A stretch of 64,000 bases of DNA from positions 62,001 through 126,000 of the forward strand of contig NZ_JABEPE010000005.1 of NCBI RefSeq assembly GCF_026788005.1, read 5' to 3'. The notes beneath the pieces are model-generated. The model was given only the letters and a program-made list of their open reading frames with translations, did no database searches and was not told the origin of the DNA. This stretch comes from Alteromonas sp. a30. GTDB taxonomy: Bacteria; Pseudomonadota; Gammaproteobacteria; Enterobacterales; Alteromonadaceae. The translations under genes and the position numbers were made by a program. Below are positions 9,178-18,777 of this stretch, piece by piece. Numbering within the stretch: position 1 is the stretch's first letter; every line of letters starts with the position of its first letter.

Positions 9178-12100
9178 ATGAATTACATACGTATTTTCCA
9201 TACCATTACTATTATATTTTTCATGCTCTCTCTGAGTACATATGCTAAGGCAACCTACTTTTCCTCCATCGAGCGCTATTCTATTGACGATGGATTACCT
9301 GCAACGACTATCTTTTCTTTATTAAAAGACAATGACGGTTATTTTTGGTTAGGCACCCCAAAAGGACTCATTCGTTATGACGGCTATACCTTCGAGGTAT
9401 ACTCTACAGGCTCACATGAAGGTTTAAATATTGCTACTCCTGACGCTGGTAACATCTTTAAAGACTCCCAAAACCGTATCTGGGTAGGCTCTTGGGGCAA
9501 TGGTTTAGCCCTATACGACAGCCAACTCTCCTTAATCAAGTATTTCAAGCATGTTTCTACTGATCCACACAGTATTGGCAGTGACTATATTCAAACCTTC
9601 TATGAAGATGCCAAAGGCCAAATTTGGATTGGAACAAATGGTGGAGGCTTAGCGGTATATAATGAAGCCAATCAACACTTTCGGGTATATCGCCATAACG
9701 AGAATGATGAAAGTAGTTTAAACCACAACCGCGTTTGGAGCATTGCAGAAACCCAAGAAGGTGACATATGGATTGCCACACAAAATGGACTCAACCAATT
9801 AATTAATCCAGAGAAAGGGGTGTTTAAACATTATCGACTTGATAATGCGAACCTGCACTCCATCAGCCATTCTCTTACCCGCAGTTTGCTCGTTGATAAA
9901 AATAATCAGCTTTGGATTGGCACCGAAACGGGCTTTGGACGATTGGACTACAAAAACGCTCAATTTTATGAGTTCAATATTGCTCCAAATCAGCCTTTTG
10001 AAGCTGCCATTACTAAACTCGTAGAGTCACCAGATGGCGCTATTTGGGTTGGAACACAAAAGGGGTTATTCCGCTTCGATCCAGAACAAGAACGCTTCAC
10101 TCAGCTTGTTAACGATATGAACTACGCGTTACTGCCTCATGATGATATTCGAGATATTTACTTTGATGATGACCAAAGCATGTGGGTTGCCACCCGCTAT
10201 GCAGGCTTAACTCGAATTGACTTGTCTCCAAGCATTTTTAAGCCTTTTAACACCTTTCATTCTTCCAATATGGGGCTAATGGAAGTGAATCATGTGTATG
10301 ACCTTTTTCAAGATAAAAGTGGCCGCATTTGGGTTGGAAGTGACACCGGTTTACTCGAATTAAAAGACAATGAGTTGCATCAACACCCGATTGAAAACTT
10401 GAATAGCCTTATTCAAGTTTTCGCCATTTCCGAAGATGAAAAAGGACGTTTATGGTTGGGTAGCAGTCATGGCTTAGGTAGGCTGTCTGAAGATAGAAGC
10501 CACTATGAAGATAAAAGCCACGTTTTAGAAAAACGCACATTGGGTAATACATTCACAATCAACGACCTGCTCGTTGATTCCGGCAATAACTTGTGGGTTG
10601 CTACCGACTTTAACGGTCTATACCGTTACGATGGCCGCCAGCTTCGTGTGTTTCGCCACGATCCGAATATTCCAGACAGCATTTCCGCTAACCGAGTTAC
10701 CTCTTTATATGAAGATGGTCGCGCCCGAATCTGGGCTGGGACCTATAACGCAGGTGTGAATCGCTTAGACCCGGGAAGAACTCGTTTCTTCCGTTATCAA
10801 CACACACCTAATCAAGCTGGCTCCGTTAGCTTCGGCTCAATTAATAGCGTTTTACAAACTTCCGATGGTGAAATGTGGATGGGGACCTCAAGTAGCCTCA
10901 ATAGATTAATTGACGTTACCGACACATTCGAGCGTTTTTCCAACCGCGATGGATTATCAAACAGCTCGGTTCAAGCCATGGCTGAAGATAGTTATGGAAA
11001 CTTATGGTTAAGCACCAACTCAGGGTTAGCGCAATTTAAACGTGAGCAAAACTTCTTCATTACTCATGATCAAAGCGACATCATTAAAGACAACCTATTC
11101 ACCGCGAATGCTGTACTAAAAGCTAATGATAATGCCCTGTATTTTGGTGGAACAGGTGGAATACTCCAAGTTAAAGCATCAATAAAACACGGCACAACTA
11201 TGCAGGTAAAGCCACAAATTACTGGCGTTTGGGTCGATGGGAAGCGCGCACCTAAGTATGACTTCAACAACGAAACACCGTTGGTATTACCCCACTCTGT
11301 TAAAAATATCCGCATTCGATTCTCAGCGCTGACTTTTAACGACAACACTCAGAATCAATACTCATACCGACTTGTCAATTTCAATGACGCATGGTCGCCA
11401 ATGGAAAGTAGCAATCAAGTTGACTTTAGTGGAATCGATTCAGGAAATTACATCTTCCAAATTCAAAGCAACACATATCCAATAACCAATGGGCTTCACC
11501 CCACATCGTTACGCATCGTTATCCTGACACCTTGGTGGCAAGAACCTGTGCTTTACGTGCTGCTCATTTTAGCCTCTATTCTTATCTTCTTTTTCTCCCA
11601 CCGATATCGCACGCGTACTCTTGCGAAGCAGAAAGCCGCTTTGGAAAAAGAAATATCGTCAAGAACAAGTGAATTATTAGACGCCCAAAAGCAACTAATT
11701 GAAGCAGAGAAAGGCGCTTCATTATCGGGATTGGTTGCAGGCGTAGCTCATGAAATTAACACCCCAATTGGAATTAGTGTTACCGCAGCTTCAAACCTAA
11801 TTGAACGCAGCAATAACATTCAAACAGCCTTGAGTGAAAATCGCTTAAAACGTTCTGAATTTATTACCCAACTCAACAATATTCGAGACAGTGCGGAAAT
11901 TGTGTTGTCTAACTTGCACAGAGCATCTGATCTTATCGGCAGCTTTAAAGAAGTCTCGGTTGACCAAATATCTCAACAACGCCGAGTGTTTGATCTGCAC
12001 CATTACATGGAAGAAATCATTATGAGCCTAACACCAAAGCTCAAGTCGGAACACATTAGTATTCAACTGGACTGCCCAGATGACATCGTAATAGACAGCT

Positions 12101-12465
12101 ACCCTGGCGCATTGGCTCAAATGATCACAAACTTGGCCATGAACTCAATAATTCATGCCTTTGAGAACCGCCATAGCGGAAATATTAAAATTCAAATAAA
12201 AGCGTTAAATACCCAACCGCAAAAGATCTACCTCGTATTTACAGACAACGGAAAAGGCATTGCCAAAGACAGAATCGCAAAGATATTCGAGCCGTTTTAC
12301 ACAACTAAACGAGGACAAGGTGGAAGTGGTTTAGGACTACAAATTATCAGCAATATTGCCACAATTCGACTAGGTGGCAATATTCGCTGTGAAAGTGAGT
12401 TAGGTGTTGGCACAAGCTTCCATATTGAATTTCTTGCTGTAGCGCCCAAATCAAGTGAAGGTTAA
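9178..12465 (+). CDS. Beta-propeller sensor histidine kinase (Reg_prop / Y_Y_Y / HisKA / HATPase)
   Basis: About 1095 residues. A signal peptide (IRIFHTITIIFFMLSLSTYA) is followed by more than a dozen two-component-regulator propeller repeats of the pattern W-x-G-T-x-x-G-L-x-x-Y/L (WLGTPKGLIRYDG, WVGTQKGLFRFDP). A Y_Y_Y-like domain comes next (about 720-780), then one membrane helix (about 788-808). The kinase core has the phospho-acceptor His near 858 (GVAHEINTPIG), an N box (TNLAMNSIIHAF), DNGKGIAKD, and GSGLGLQI. There is no receiver or output domain, so a partner regulator must lie elsewhere. The frame stays open to an upstream ATG at 9109, but that would put a 23-residue tail before the signal peptide, so 9178 is preferred. 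The ligand is unknown; such sensors often respond to polysaccharide fragments. It converges on a TRAP uptake system. Confidence 0.88.
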   Translation: MNYIRIFHTITIIFFMLSLSTYAKATYFSSIERYSIDDGLPATTIFSLLKDNDGYFWLGTPKGLIRYDGYTFEVYSTGSHEGLNIATPDAGNIFKDSQNRIWVGSWGNGLALYDSQLSLIKYFKHVSTDPHSIGSDYIQTFYEDAKGQIWIGTNGGGLAVYNEANQHFRVYRHNENDESSLNHNRVWSIAETQEGDIWIATQNGLNQLINPEKGVFKHYRLDNANLHSISHSLTRSLLVDKNNQLWIGTETGFGRLDYKNAQFYEFNIAPNQPFEAAITKLVESPDGAIWVGTQKGLFRFDPEQERFTQLVNDMNYALLPHDDIRDIYFDDDQSMWVATRYAGLTRIDLSPSIFKPFNTFHSSNMGLMEVNHVYDLFQDKSGRIWVGSDTGLLELKDNELHQHPIENLNSLIQVFAISEDEKGRLWLGSSHGLGRLSEDRSHYEDKSHVLEKRTLGNTFTINDLLVDSGNNLWVATDFNGLYRYDGRQLRVFRHDPNIPDSISANRVTSLYEDGRARIWAGTYNAGVNRLDPGRTRFFRYQHTPNQAGSVSFGSINSVLQTSDGEMWMGTSSSLNRLIDVTDTFERFSNRDGLSNSSVQAMAEDSYGNLWLSTNSGLAQFKREQNFFITHDQSDIIKDNLFTANAVLKANDNALYFGGTGGILQVKASIKHGTTMQVKPQITGVWVDGKRAPKYDFNNETPLVLPHSVKNIRIRFSALTFNDNTQNQYSYRLVNFNDAWSPMESSNQVDFSGIDSGNYIFQIQSNTYPITNGLHPTSLRIVILTPWWQEPVLYVLLILASILIFFFSHRYRTRTLAKQKAALEKEISSRTSELLDAQKQLIEAEKGASLSGLVAGVAHEINTPIGISVTAASNLIERSNNIQTALSENRLKRSEFITQLNNIRDSAEIVLSNLHRASDLIGSFKEVSVDQISQQRRVFDLHHYMEEIIMSLTPKLKSEHISIQLDCPDDIVIDSYPGALAQMITNLAMNSIIHAFENRHSGNIKIQIKALNTQPQKIYLVFTDNGKGIAKDRIAKIFEPFYTTKRGQGGSGLGLQIISNIATIRLGGNIRCESELGVGTSFHIEFLAVAPKSSEG

Positions 12466-12494
12466 TCTCATCATAGGGTCTCACTACCGTGAGT

Positions 12495-12524
12495 GTAGCG
12501 AGCGCATTTTCATGAGCTCGCTAC
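12495..12524. repeat. Inverted repeat between convergent genes
   Basis: GTAGCGAGC (12495-12503) and GCTCGCTAC (12516-12524) form a perfect 9-bp stem around 12 nt. It lies between the 3' ends of the sensor kinase and dctM. There is no T-run, so it is not a canonical intrinsic terminator but may act as an mRNA-end barrier. Confidence 0.5.
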
Positions 12525-12587
12525 CAACCATTCATCAACGGGATAAACTCGACCGATACTGAAGAAAATAAAGCAGAAAGACCATAC

Positions 12588-13868
12588 TTAACTCACAAAC
12601 ACCAAAGACAGTTGCGGCCAATACGTGATAACGGCCAGCGCCAACAATAGCACCAACATAAAGCCAATGGTCGAGCGATAAATTTCGGTAATGGGCTTAC
12701 CAAAACGATAACTGGCAATAAATAAATTCATCCCCACAGGCGGCGTCATATAACCAATCTGCATGTTCGCAAGGAAGATAATGCCTAAATGCACAGGATG
12801 CACACCAAAGGAAGCCGCAATCGGTAATAATAACGGCACCATAATCACAATCGCCGAAAAGATATCGAGAAACGCGCCTAGCACTAGCAAAAACACGTTT
12901 AATATTAGTAAGAAGCTTAACGGACTCTCGATATGTTGCGTTACCCAATCGAACAATGCTGTTGGAGCCTCAATCTCAATAAAGTAACTCGTGAGCACCA
13001 AAGAACTGGCCAAAATCACCAAAATACCGCCGACCATGACCATGGCTTCAGAAACCAGCTCTGGTAATTGCTTTAGCTTGATGTCTTTGTACACCCACAC
13101 TTCAACAATCAGTAAATAGATAACGGTTACTACCGCTGCTTCAGATAAAGCAAAAATGCCAGAATAAATGCCACCTAACAAAATAAGCGGTAACGGTATT
13201 TCCCATTTCGCTTCTTTAATGCTTTGGCTCACTTCTTGCCATGAAAAAGGCTGCGTTGAAGGTGTTTTACCTCCTTGCCCAAGAATGCTCCACAATGCCA
13301 ACAAAGCAATCATAAGCAAGCCTGGTAACAGTCCTGCAACCAATAAGTCTTCTATACTCATTGCCACCGGAATTTCCATTTGCAAGGCAATAACACCAAA
13401 CAAAATAAGGGGTAACGAGGGCGGGAATAACAAACCTAAACTGCCAGAACTAGTCACTAAACCTAAACTGAAACGTCCGTTATAGCCTGCTTGCTTTAAC
13501 GCGGGATACAACAAAGCGCCCAACGCAACAATGGTAACGCCAGAAGCTCCCGTGAACGCTGTGAATAAAGCACAGGCAATTAACGCGACAATGGCTAAGC
13601 CTCCTGGCAACCACCCTAACAGCGCTTGCGTTACTCGTACTAAACGCTGAGAGCTGTGACTGGCACTGAGTAAGTATCCGGCGAAGGTAAATAGTGGAAT
13701 AGCCTCAAGCAGTGGCGTTTGCACAATCCGATACAAATCAATGGCGATAACCATCAAGTCGATGTCAGCGAAATGAAAACCAACCATGGCAATCGCAAGA
13801 ATCGCAATAAACAGAGGCATGCCTAGCAAGGCAACAAAAACAATTGAAAGAACCAGAGCCAATAACAT
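12588..13868 (-). CDS. dctM: TRAP transporter large permease subunit, DctM type
   Basis: A 426-residue, very hydrophobic protein with about 12 membrane helices, the normal DctM size. It contains typical stretches such as FTAFTGASGVTIVALGALLYP and the C-terminal VHLGIIFLANMQIGYMTPPVG found across DctM proteins. It is the ion-coupled channel subunit of a TRAP importer, using the sodium or proton gradient. It follows dctQ by 1 nt and ends the operon that starts at rluB or tatT. Confidence 0.93.
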   Translation of the reverse strand: MLLALVLSIVFVALLGMPLFIAILAIAMVGFHFADIDLMVIAIDLYRIVQTPLLEAIPLFTFAGYLLSASHSSQRLVRVTQALLGWLPGGLAIVALIACALFTAFTGASGVTIVALGALLYPALKQAGYNGRFSLGLVTSSGSLGLLFPPSLPLILFGVIALQMEIPVAMSIEDLLVAGLLPGLLMIALLALWSILGQGGKTPSTQPFSWQEVSQSIKEAKWEIPLPLILLGGIYSGIFALSEAAVVTVIYLLIVEVWVYKDIKLKQLPELVSEAMVMVGGILVILASSLVLTSYFIEIEAPTALFDWVTQHIESPLSFLLILNVFLLVLGAFLDIFSAIVIMVPLLLPIAASFGVHPVHLGIIFLANMQIGYMTPPVGMNLFIASYRFGKPITEIYRSTIGFMLVLLLALAVITYWPQLSLVFVS

Positions 13869-13869
13869 G

Positions 13870-14358
13870 CTAACTATTCACTCCGTCATGATGCGCATTA
13901 GCAGGGTTAAACATCAGCAGTAAATAACGCACGCCAATCACGGCAAAGGAAATAGGAATAATGATTTCGACTACCCATATCGGCACATTCAAAAAGGCGT
14001 TTACACTGTCTTCCATTTCTAGCTGCACAAATTGCCCACTAAAAAACGCTGCGGCGGCACAAATGATGCTGGTTAAGCCGTAAACAGCTCGGTATACAAA
14101 AGCGCTAAAAGCAGCAGGTAGAAAACGTGAGATAACATCGATGTTAATGTGACTAGCATTGCGTGAGGCATACATAGCGCCTACAAAGCCAATCCAAAGC
14201 ACTACCGACTGAATAAAATCATCGCCCCAAAGCAGGCCAGAATCGAAGATATTTCGTAGCACAATTTGCAGAGCTGCAATAAAGAGCAAAGAGAAGAAAA
14301 GGAGCGTCATAAAGCCCCTTTCCACGCGTGCTAAAAAATGAGTAATGTAATTCAACAT
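13870..14358 (-). CDS. dctQ: TRAP transporter small permease subunit, DctQ type
   Basis: A 162-residue protein with four predicted membrane helices. It includes the conserved DctQ motif region FSLLFIAALQIVLRNIF and LLWGDDFIQSVVLWIGFVGA, where the W-x-(D/E)-E/D segment is a family mark. DctQ pairs with DctM in the membrane. It follows dctP by 11 nt. Size and topology are normal. Confidence 0.93.
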   Translation of the reverse strand: MLNYITHFLARVERGFMTLLFFSLLFIAALQIVLRNIFDSGLLWGDDFIQSVVLWIGFVGAMYASRNASHINIDVISRFLPAAFSAFVYRAVYGLTSIICAAAAFFSGQFVQLEMEDSVNAFLNVPIWVVEIIIPISFAVIGVRYLLLMFNPANAHHDGVNS

Positions 14359-14369
14359 GAACGAAACAA

Positions 14370-15383
14370 CTACGGCGAGGTAGCCGATTGTTTTGCGTTA
14401 TAGCTAGATAAGGTTTTATTCAACAACTCAATCATACTTGGCGAAAGCGCCGCACTTTTCATTAAGTTAGCTTCTGCTAATTGTGCCTTTTCTTGCCACA
14501 TAGCCAAATCGGACGCAGACGGTTTTAAAATCTCAATACCTTGCTTTTCCAACGCGGCAAGCGCCTTTTGGTTATCATTGCGAGTTTCCGCATCTAACTG
14601 AGTAAACACCTTAGTCATTACTTCGCGCACGACTTTTTGGTCTGCTGCTTTAATCTTTTTAAAGGCTTTTTTATCAACGGCCAATACTGCATAAATGTAG
14701 ATAATAGGCACTTCTGTCACGTATTTGAGCTGCGTGTGCCACTGCAAGTTAATGGCCGCAACGGGTGAAGTTGCAATCGTGTCTATTAAGTCTGTTTGTA
14801 ACCCTGCTAACACATCACCAATCGGCAATGGGATAGGCGAAATATCAAACGCTTCAAAAGAGGCATTTGAAACTTCATCAGTGCTTGGTGTCCACACTTT
14901 GTGTTGCTTCATTTGTTCAGGGTTAGTAATTGGCTCTTTCGACATTAAGTAAGCAAAACCACCGCCAGCCAAACCAAAAGTCACAAAACCGCCCTCTTCA
15001 AAGCCTTCGACAATGATAGGGTCAATAACACTACGCACATGCTCAACTTGTGCTAATGAGTCGAATTTAAGTGGCATAGAATACACTTGGCTGTCTTTGT
15101 AAAAACGCGCGAGGCTGCCACCTGTCATTGCGCCACCGTGTAATTGACGAATACGGATTTTTTTCAGTACCGCCGCGTCATCTCCCATCACGCCACCCGG
15201 ATAATATTTAATTTTGACACGGGAGTCGGTACGAGCCTTGATTTCCTTTGCGCTTTCCCGGAACTTTTGCATCCAGCTTGAGCCTTCAGGGGACAAAGTA
15301 GCTATTTTCAAGGTAACGGCTTGTGCCGAAAATCCAATTGCACTCAAGACAAGCGCCAGTCTCAATGACTGCATTAACTTCAT
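14370..15383 (-). CDS. dctP: TRAP transporter substrate-binding protein, DctP family
   Basis: A 337-residue periplasmic solute receptor. A signal peptide (MQSLRLALVLSAIGFSAQA) is followed by the family opening VTLKIATLSPEGSSWMQKF, GGVMGDDAAVLKKIRIRQL, and the ligand-region segment SNASFEAFDISPIPLP. An AGGAGA ribosome site lies eight bases before the ATG. DctP receptors usually bind carboxylates through one arginine, but this clade, coupled to a TatT partner, may bind other ligands; the substrate cannot be read from the sequence. It lies 12 nt after tatT. Confidence 0.92.
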   Translation of the reverse strand: MKLMQSLRLALVLSAIGFSAQAVTLKIATLSPEGSSWMQKFRESAKEIKARTDSRVKIKYYPGGVMGDDAAVLKKIRIRQLHGGAMTGGSLARFYKDSQVYSMPLKFDSLAQVEHVRSVIDPIIVEGFEEGGFVTFGLAGGGFAYLMSKEPITNPEQMKQHKVWTPSTDEVSNASFEAFDISPIPLPIGDVLAGLQTDLIDTIATSPVAAINLQWHTQLKYVTEVPIIYIYAVLAVDKKAFKKIKAADQKVVREVMTKVFTQLDAETRNDNQKALAALEKQGIEILKPSASDLAMWQEKAQLAEANLMKSAALSPSMIELLNKTLSSYNAKQSATSP

Positions 15384-15395
15384 GTTTGTCTCCTG

Positions 15396-16265
15396 TTAAA
15401 AATAGTCGTCTGCACTGGTTAATAATTCTTCTGCCCGCTGTTTAGCAAGCCAGTTGGTCAATGTGAGACCTTCTGCTTTAGCATCGGATTGCATCACTTG
15501 ACGTAAAAGTCGGTCATGTAACTCTCGATCGAACAACAATCGCGCATATTGTTGGGCAAATGTCACATGTACCATTAAGTTTTCACCATTAGACAACTGC
15601 ATAGCGCGCTCAAAATGCATTCTGCCGATTTCTGGCTTACCGCCAAGTGTTGGTGGAATTAAGGTGGCAAGCACCCCAAGATACAAATGCGCATTACCAT
15701 TTTGATAACCTTCATCTAAGGCAACGATACGACGCATGATGATTTCAATTTTTGGCACATCTGCCACAGCATTAAAATCGTTACTGTGACTTTTTATCCA
15801 ACCAGCCCACGCAGATCCTAAAGCAAACAGCATGGAAACATCATCTTCATCCATCTTATCTAGCGTGGCTTTAAGCGCATCAACTTGCAGCTTATCAATA
15901 TCGCAGTAATCTTTTTTGTACTCACAAATAGCCTGTTTGCCGTAAAGAAAAGCACGCGTCGACAAACGCTGCTGGCGATTTAAATCATCCACAAACACCG
16001 AAGCATAAGCGCTATACAATGAAGACGAGGCGACTAACAAATCCACGTTATCAGGATCACTACGCAACAAGCTTTCCACCATCAACATGTACGCTGGCAC
16101 CGCATCTTTTACTAATTCGGGATCATTATGATTACTGATGGTTGACTGCAATTGATTCGCTAGGTTCTTGGTGGCACCCGACACAAATGACGAGCAACCA
16201 GACAATAAACTGGTAGCAACAACAAGCGTTAAAGCCAACCATTTGGATAAAGAAACTTTAGGCAT
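15396..16265 (-). CDS. tatT: TatT-like TRAP-associated TPR lipoprotein
   Basis: A 289-residue protein with a lipoprotein signal (LALTLVVATSLLSGCSSF, lipobox L-S-G-C) and an all-helical body with TPR-like repeats (LLVASSSLYSAYASVFVDD, AHLYLGVLATLIPPTLGGKP). This matches the TatT family, whose Treponema member forms a trimer that holds the TRAP receptor and may shuttle hydrophobic ligands across the periplasm. The adjacent dctP-dctQ-dctM supports it. The gene lies 98 nt after rluB on the same strand. Confidence 0.85.
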   Translation of the reverse strand: MPKVSLSKWLALTLVVATSLLSGCSSFVSGATKNLANQLQSTISNHNDPELVKDAVPAYMLMVESLLRSDPDNVDLLVASSSLYSAYASVFVDDLNRQQRLSTRAFLYGKQAICEYKKDYCDIDKLQVDALKATLDKMDEDDVSMLFALGSAWAGWIKSHSNDFNAVADVPKIEIIMRRIVALDEGYQNGNAHLYLGVLATLIPPTLGGKPEIGRMHFERAMQLSNGENLMVHVTFAQQYARLLFDRELHDRLLRQVMQSDAKAEGLTLTNWLAKQRAEELLTSADDYF

Positions 16266-16363
16266 AAGATTGTTTTATAACGTAGTTTTGAAGAAAGCGG
16301 ATCTTTCTATTTACCAATCGACTCGCTTAGCCAACTGGCGGGCGATGATCCGCATTTTACTGG

Positions 16364-17218
16364 TTAATTGGAATCGTTTCTGTTTTTCAAATTGTGTTTT
16401 TTAATCGAACGACGCATACGACTTAAACGAACATGATCCAATTTTTCCTGTTTCACTTTCACTAAAGACTCTCTTTCTGGCGGCAACTGCACCGATTTAC
16501 GCAATTTGTTAACGTCAGAGAGCTCTAATTCTACCCAACCACCTTGCGGTAAACGTTTAGTCAGTTTTAAATCGCCAAAGCGTAATCGCATTAAGCGGCT
16601 CACCTGCAAAGACTGGCTTTCCCATAAGCGCCTAACTTCGCGGTTGCGACCTTCGGTTAACACCACATCAAACCATTGATTTAGACTGTCTTCTTCTGAT
16701 TTCCGTCTGATAATTTGAGTGAACTTTGCCGGACCATCGTCTAATGTCACGCCATTTTTCAGAGCGTTGATATGACTGTCTTCGACTTCACCAAATATTC
16801 GCACGGCATATTCACGTTCGATGACATGTTTTGGATGCATTAAGCGATTAGCTAATTCACCATCGTTAGTAAATAACAATAAACCACTGGTATTGATGTC
16901 TAATCTACCCACTGAAATCCAACGACCATGCTGAATACGAGGCAAACGTTCAAATACGGTTTTACGACCATCTGGATCATCGCGACTACAAATTTCACCC
17001 TCGGGTTTGTTGTACATGATGACGCGGCAAAAAGATTGCTGGTGTTGTTTGGCAATAACTTGCCCATCGCAACGAATTTCATCTTCCGGTTCGACTCGAG
17101 CGCCCAGTGTTGCCACCTTACCGTTAACGGAAATACGCCCGGCTTCAATCCATGTTTCCATTTTACGACGCGAGCCTACGCCAGCATTGGCAAGCACTTT
17201 CTGTAATTTTTCACTCAT
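16364..17218 (-). CDS. rluB: RluB, 23S rRNA pseudouridine-2605 synthase
   Basis: A 284-residue protein with an N-terminal S4 RNA-binding domain (LQKVLANAGVGSRRKMETWI) and the RsuA/RluB catalytic core. The active Asp is in VGRLDINTSGLLLFTNDGEL, and the C-terminal motif is EGRNREVRRLW. It converts U2605 of 23S rRNA to pseudouridine. A lysine-rich tail follows the core. It overlaps scpB by 8 nt; the scpA-scpB-rluB order is widely conserved. RluB rather than RsuA or RluE is chosen from this context and the S4 domain. Confidence 0.92.
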   Translation of the reverse strand: MSEKLQKVLANAGVGSRRKMETWIEAGRISVNGKVATLGARVEPEDEIRCDGQVIAKQHQQSFCRVIMYNKPEGEICSRDDPDGRKTVFERLPRIQHGRWISVGRLDINTSGLLLFTNDGELANRLMHPKHVIEREYAVRIFGEVEDSHINALKNGVTLDDGPAKFTQIIRRKSEEDSLNQWFDVVLTEGRNREVRRLWESQSLQVSRLMRLRFGDLKLTKRLPQGGWVELELSDVNKLRKSVQLPPERESLVKVKQEKLDHVRLSRMRRSIKKHNLKNRNDSN

Positions 17219-17849
17219 TTGTTAATTCTTCGTCCTGCGTTTCATTAGCTGAGCCTGATTTAACCTGAGACTCAACAGGTTCGATTATTGGGTTTGACGC
17301 ATGTTGCGCTTGTTGCTCAAACAGCCCCATTGATGGCAATTCATCCAAACTGTTTAGCGAGAAGTAATCTAAAAAGCCTTTAGTCGTTGCATAGAGCGCG
17401 GGTCTTCCCGGCACTTCTTTATGTCCAACCACTTTTACCCAATCTCTTTCCACTAGGGTTTTCATAATGTGACTACTGACTGATACACCACGCACATCTT
17501 CAATTTCACCCCGAGTAATAGGTTGTCGATAAGCCACCAAACTTAATGTTTCCAGTAATGCCCGTGAGTATTTGGGTACCTGCTCTTGCCATAATCGGCT
17601 AACCCACGGACTCAAACTATCATCAGATTGAAAGCGATAACCTGATGCGACTTCCACTAAATGTATTCCTTTCGCGGCGTAGTCTAACGTTAGCGAGTTA
17701 AGTAACGATTTCAATTTGCGACTACCCAAATTGAACTCCTGCAATATCACTGTTTGCAGTTTTTCCAACGACAGTGGCGTATCACTCACAAAAATAGCAG
17801 CTTCAATAATTTGTTTAAGTTGTGTATCTGACGCCTTCTTTTTTGCCAT
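17211..17849 (-). CDS. scpB: ScpB, segregation and condensation protein B
   Basis: A 212-residue protein with two winged-helix domains (LKQIIEAAIFVSDTPLSLEKL near the N-terminus and LALVAYRQPITRGEIEDVRGV, printed here as the family hallmark around residues 105-125). ScpB dimers bind the kleisin ScpA and the SMC complex that compacts and separates chromosomes. A Gln/Glu/Ser-rich tail follows residue 180. It overlaps rluB by 8 nt and lies 61 nt after scpA. Confidence 0.93.
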   Translation of the reverse strand: MAKKKASDTQLKQIIEAAIFVSDTPLSLEKLQTVILQEFNLGSRKLKSLLNSLTLDYAAKGIHLVEVASGYRFQSDDSLSPWVSRLWQEQVPKYSRALLETLSLVAYRQPITRGEIEDVRGVSVSSHIMKTLVERDWVKVVGHKEVPGRPALYATTKGFLDYFSLNSLDELPSMGLFEQQAQHASNPIIEPVESQVKSGSANETQDEELTNE

Positions 17850-17910
17850 TTTTGCTGCTCTGCTTGCTACTTACCTCAAATTCTAAACCTTCAAGCTCAG
17901 ACCTTACATA

Positions 17911-18768
17911 TCAGCCCAAGTTAAACTCACCTTCTTTCACGTTCACTCGTACATGGATATCGCTATACGGTTCGGCTTGAACCACTTCTATCATCTTTTC
18001 CTTTGCCAATTCTAATACGGCGAGAAAAGTAACAACAACGCCTGCTTTACCTTCTTCGGCCTGAAACAAGGCTGAAAACGAGGTAAACATGCCCGCCTGA
18101 ATCACATCTAAAATCAGGCTCATACGTTCTCGGGTACTGAGTGTTTCCTTTTGAATATGATGATGCTCAAACGAGGCGGCTCGTTGCATTGCTTGTTGAA
18201 AGCTTAACACTAACTCCTGCAATGTGACTTCCGGTAAAATGCGGATAGGTTCACAAGATTCCGAAGCATTTGCCTGCCCCACAAAGAAATCGCGTCCATA
18301 CCGTGGCAACTCGTCCATAGATTGTGCCGCTCGTTTAATCGCTTCGTATTCTTGCAAGCGGCGAATTAATTCTGCCCTTGGGTCGTCTTCTTCGTCCTCT
18401 TCCGAGGCCCGTTTAGGCAACAACACACGGGATTTTACCTCTGCTAAAATCGCTGCCATTACTAGGTATTCGGCGGCCAATTCTAACTTTAAATCTTTCA
18501 TCACATCCACGTATTCCATGTACTGTTTTGTGATGTTCAAAATCGGTAGCGTGGCAATATCGAATTTTTGTTTGCGAATAAGATAAAGCAGCAAATCTAA
18601 CGGCCCTTCAAACGCTTCGAGTATGACTTCCAACGCATCTGGCGGGATGTAAAGATCCTCGGGCTTTTCCAACATGGCCTCACCATTAACAAACGCTAAC
18701 GGCAATGGCTGTTGAACGGGTTCCGAGAGCCCGTTTTCAGTGGCGGTAAGTTGCGGCTTTTGGGTCAC
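17911..18768 (-). CDS. scpA: ScpA, kleisin subunit of the SMC-ScpAB complex
   Basis: A 285-residue kleisin. The family signature FEGPLDLLLYLIRKQKFDI (about residues 53-71) is followed by EYLVMAAILAEVKSRVLLP. The C-terminal winged helix, which contacts the SMC head, starts around residue 205 (TRERMSLILDVIQ) and contains TFLAVLELAKEKMIEV. It bridges SMC heads in chromosome segregation. The N-terminal 40 residues are poorly conserved and the true start could be slightly downstream. It follows yciO by 9 nt. Confidence 0.93.
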   Translation of the reverse strand: MTQKPQLTATENGLSEPVQQPLPLAFVNGEAMLEKPEDLYIPPDALEVILEAFEGPLDLLLYLIRKQKFDIATLPILNITKQYMEYVDVMKDLKLELAAEYLVMAAILAEVKSRVLLPKRASEEDEEDDPRAELIRRLQEYEAIKRAAQSMDELPRYGRDFFVGQANASESCEPIRILPEVTLQELVLSFQQAMQRAASFEHHHIQKETLSTRERMSLILDVIQAGMFTSFSALFQAEEGKAGVVVTFLAVLELAKEKMIEVVQAEPYSDIHVRVNVKEGEFNLG

Positions 18769-18777
18769 AAAAAAGCC

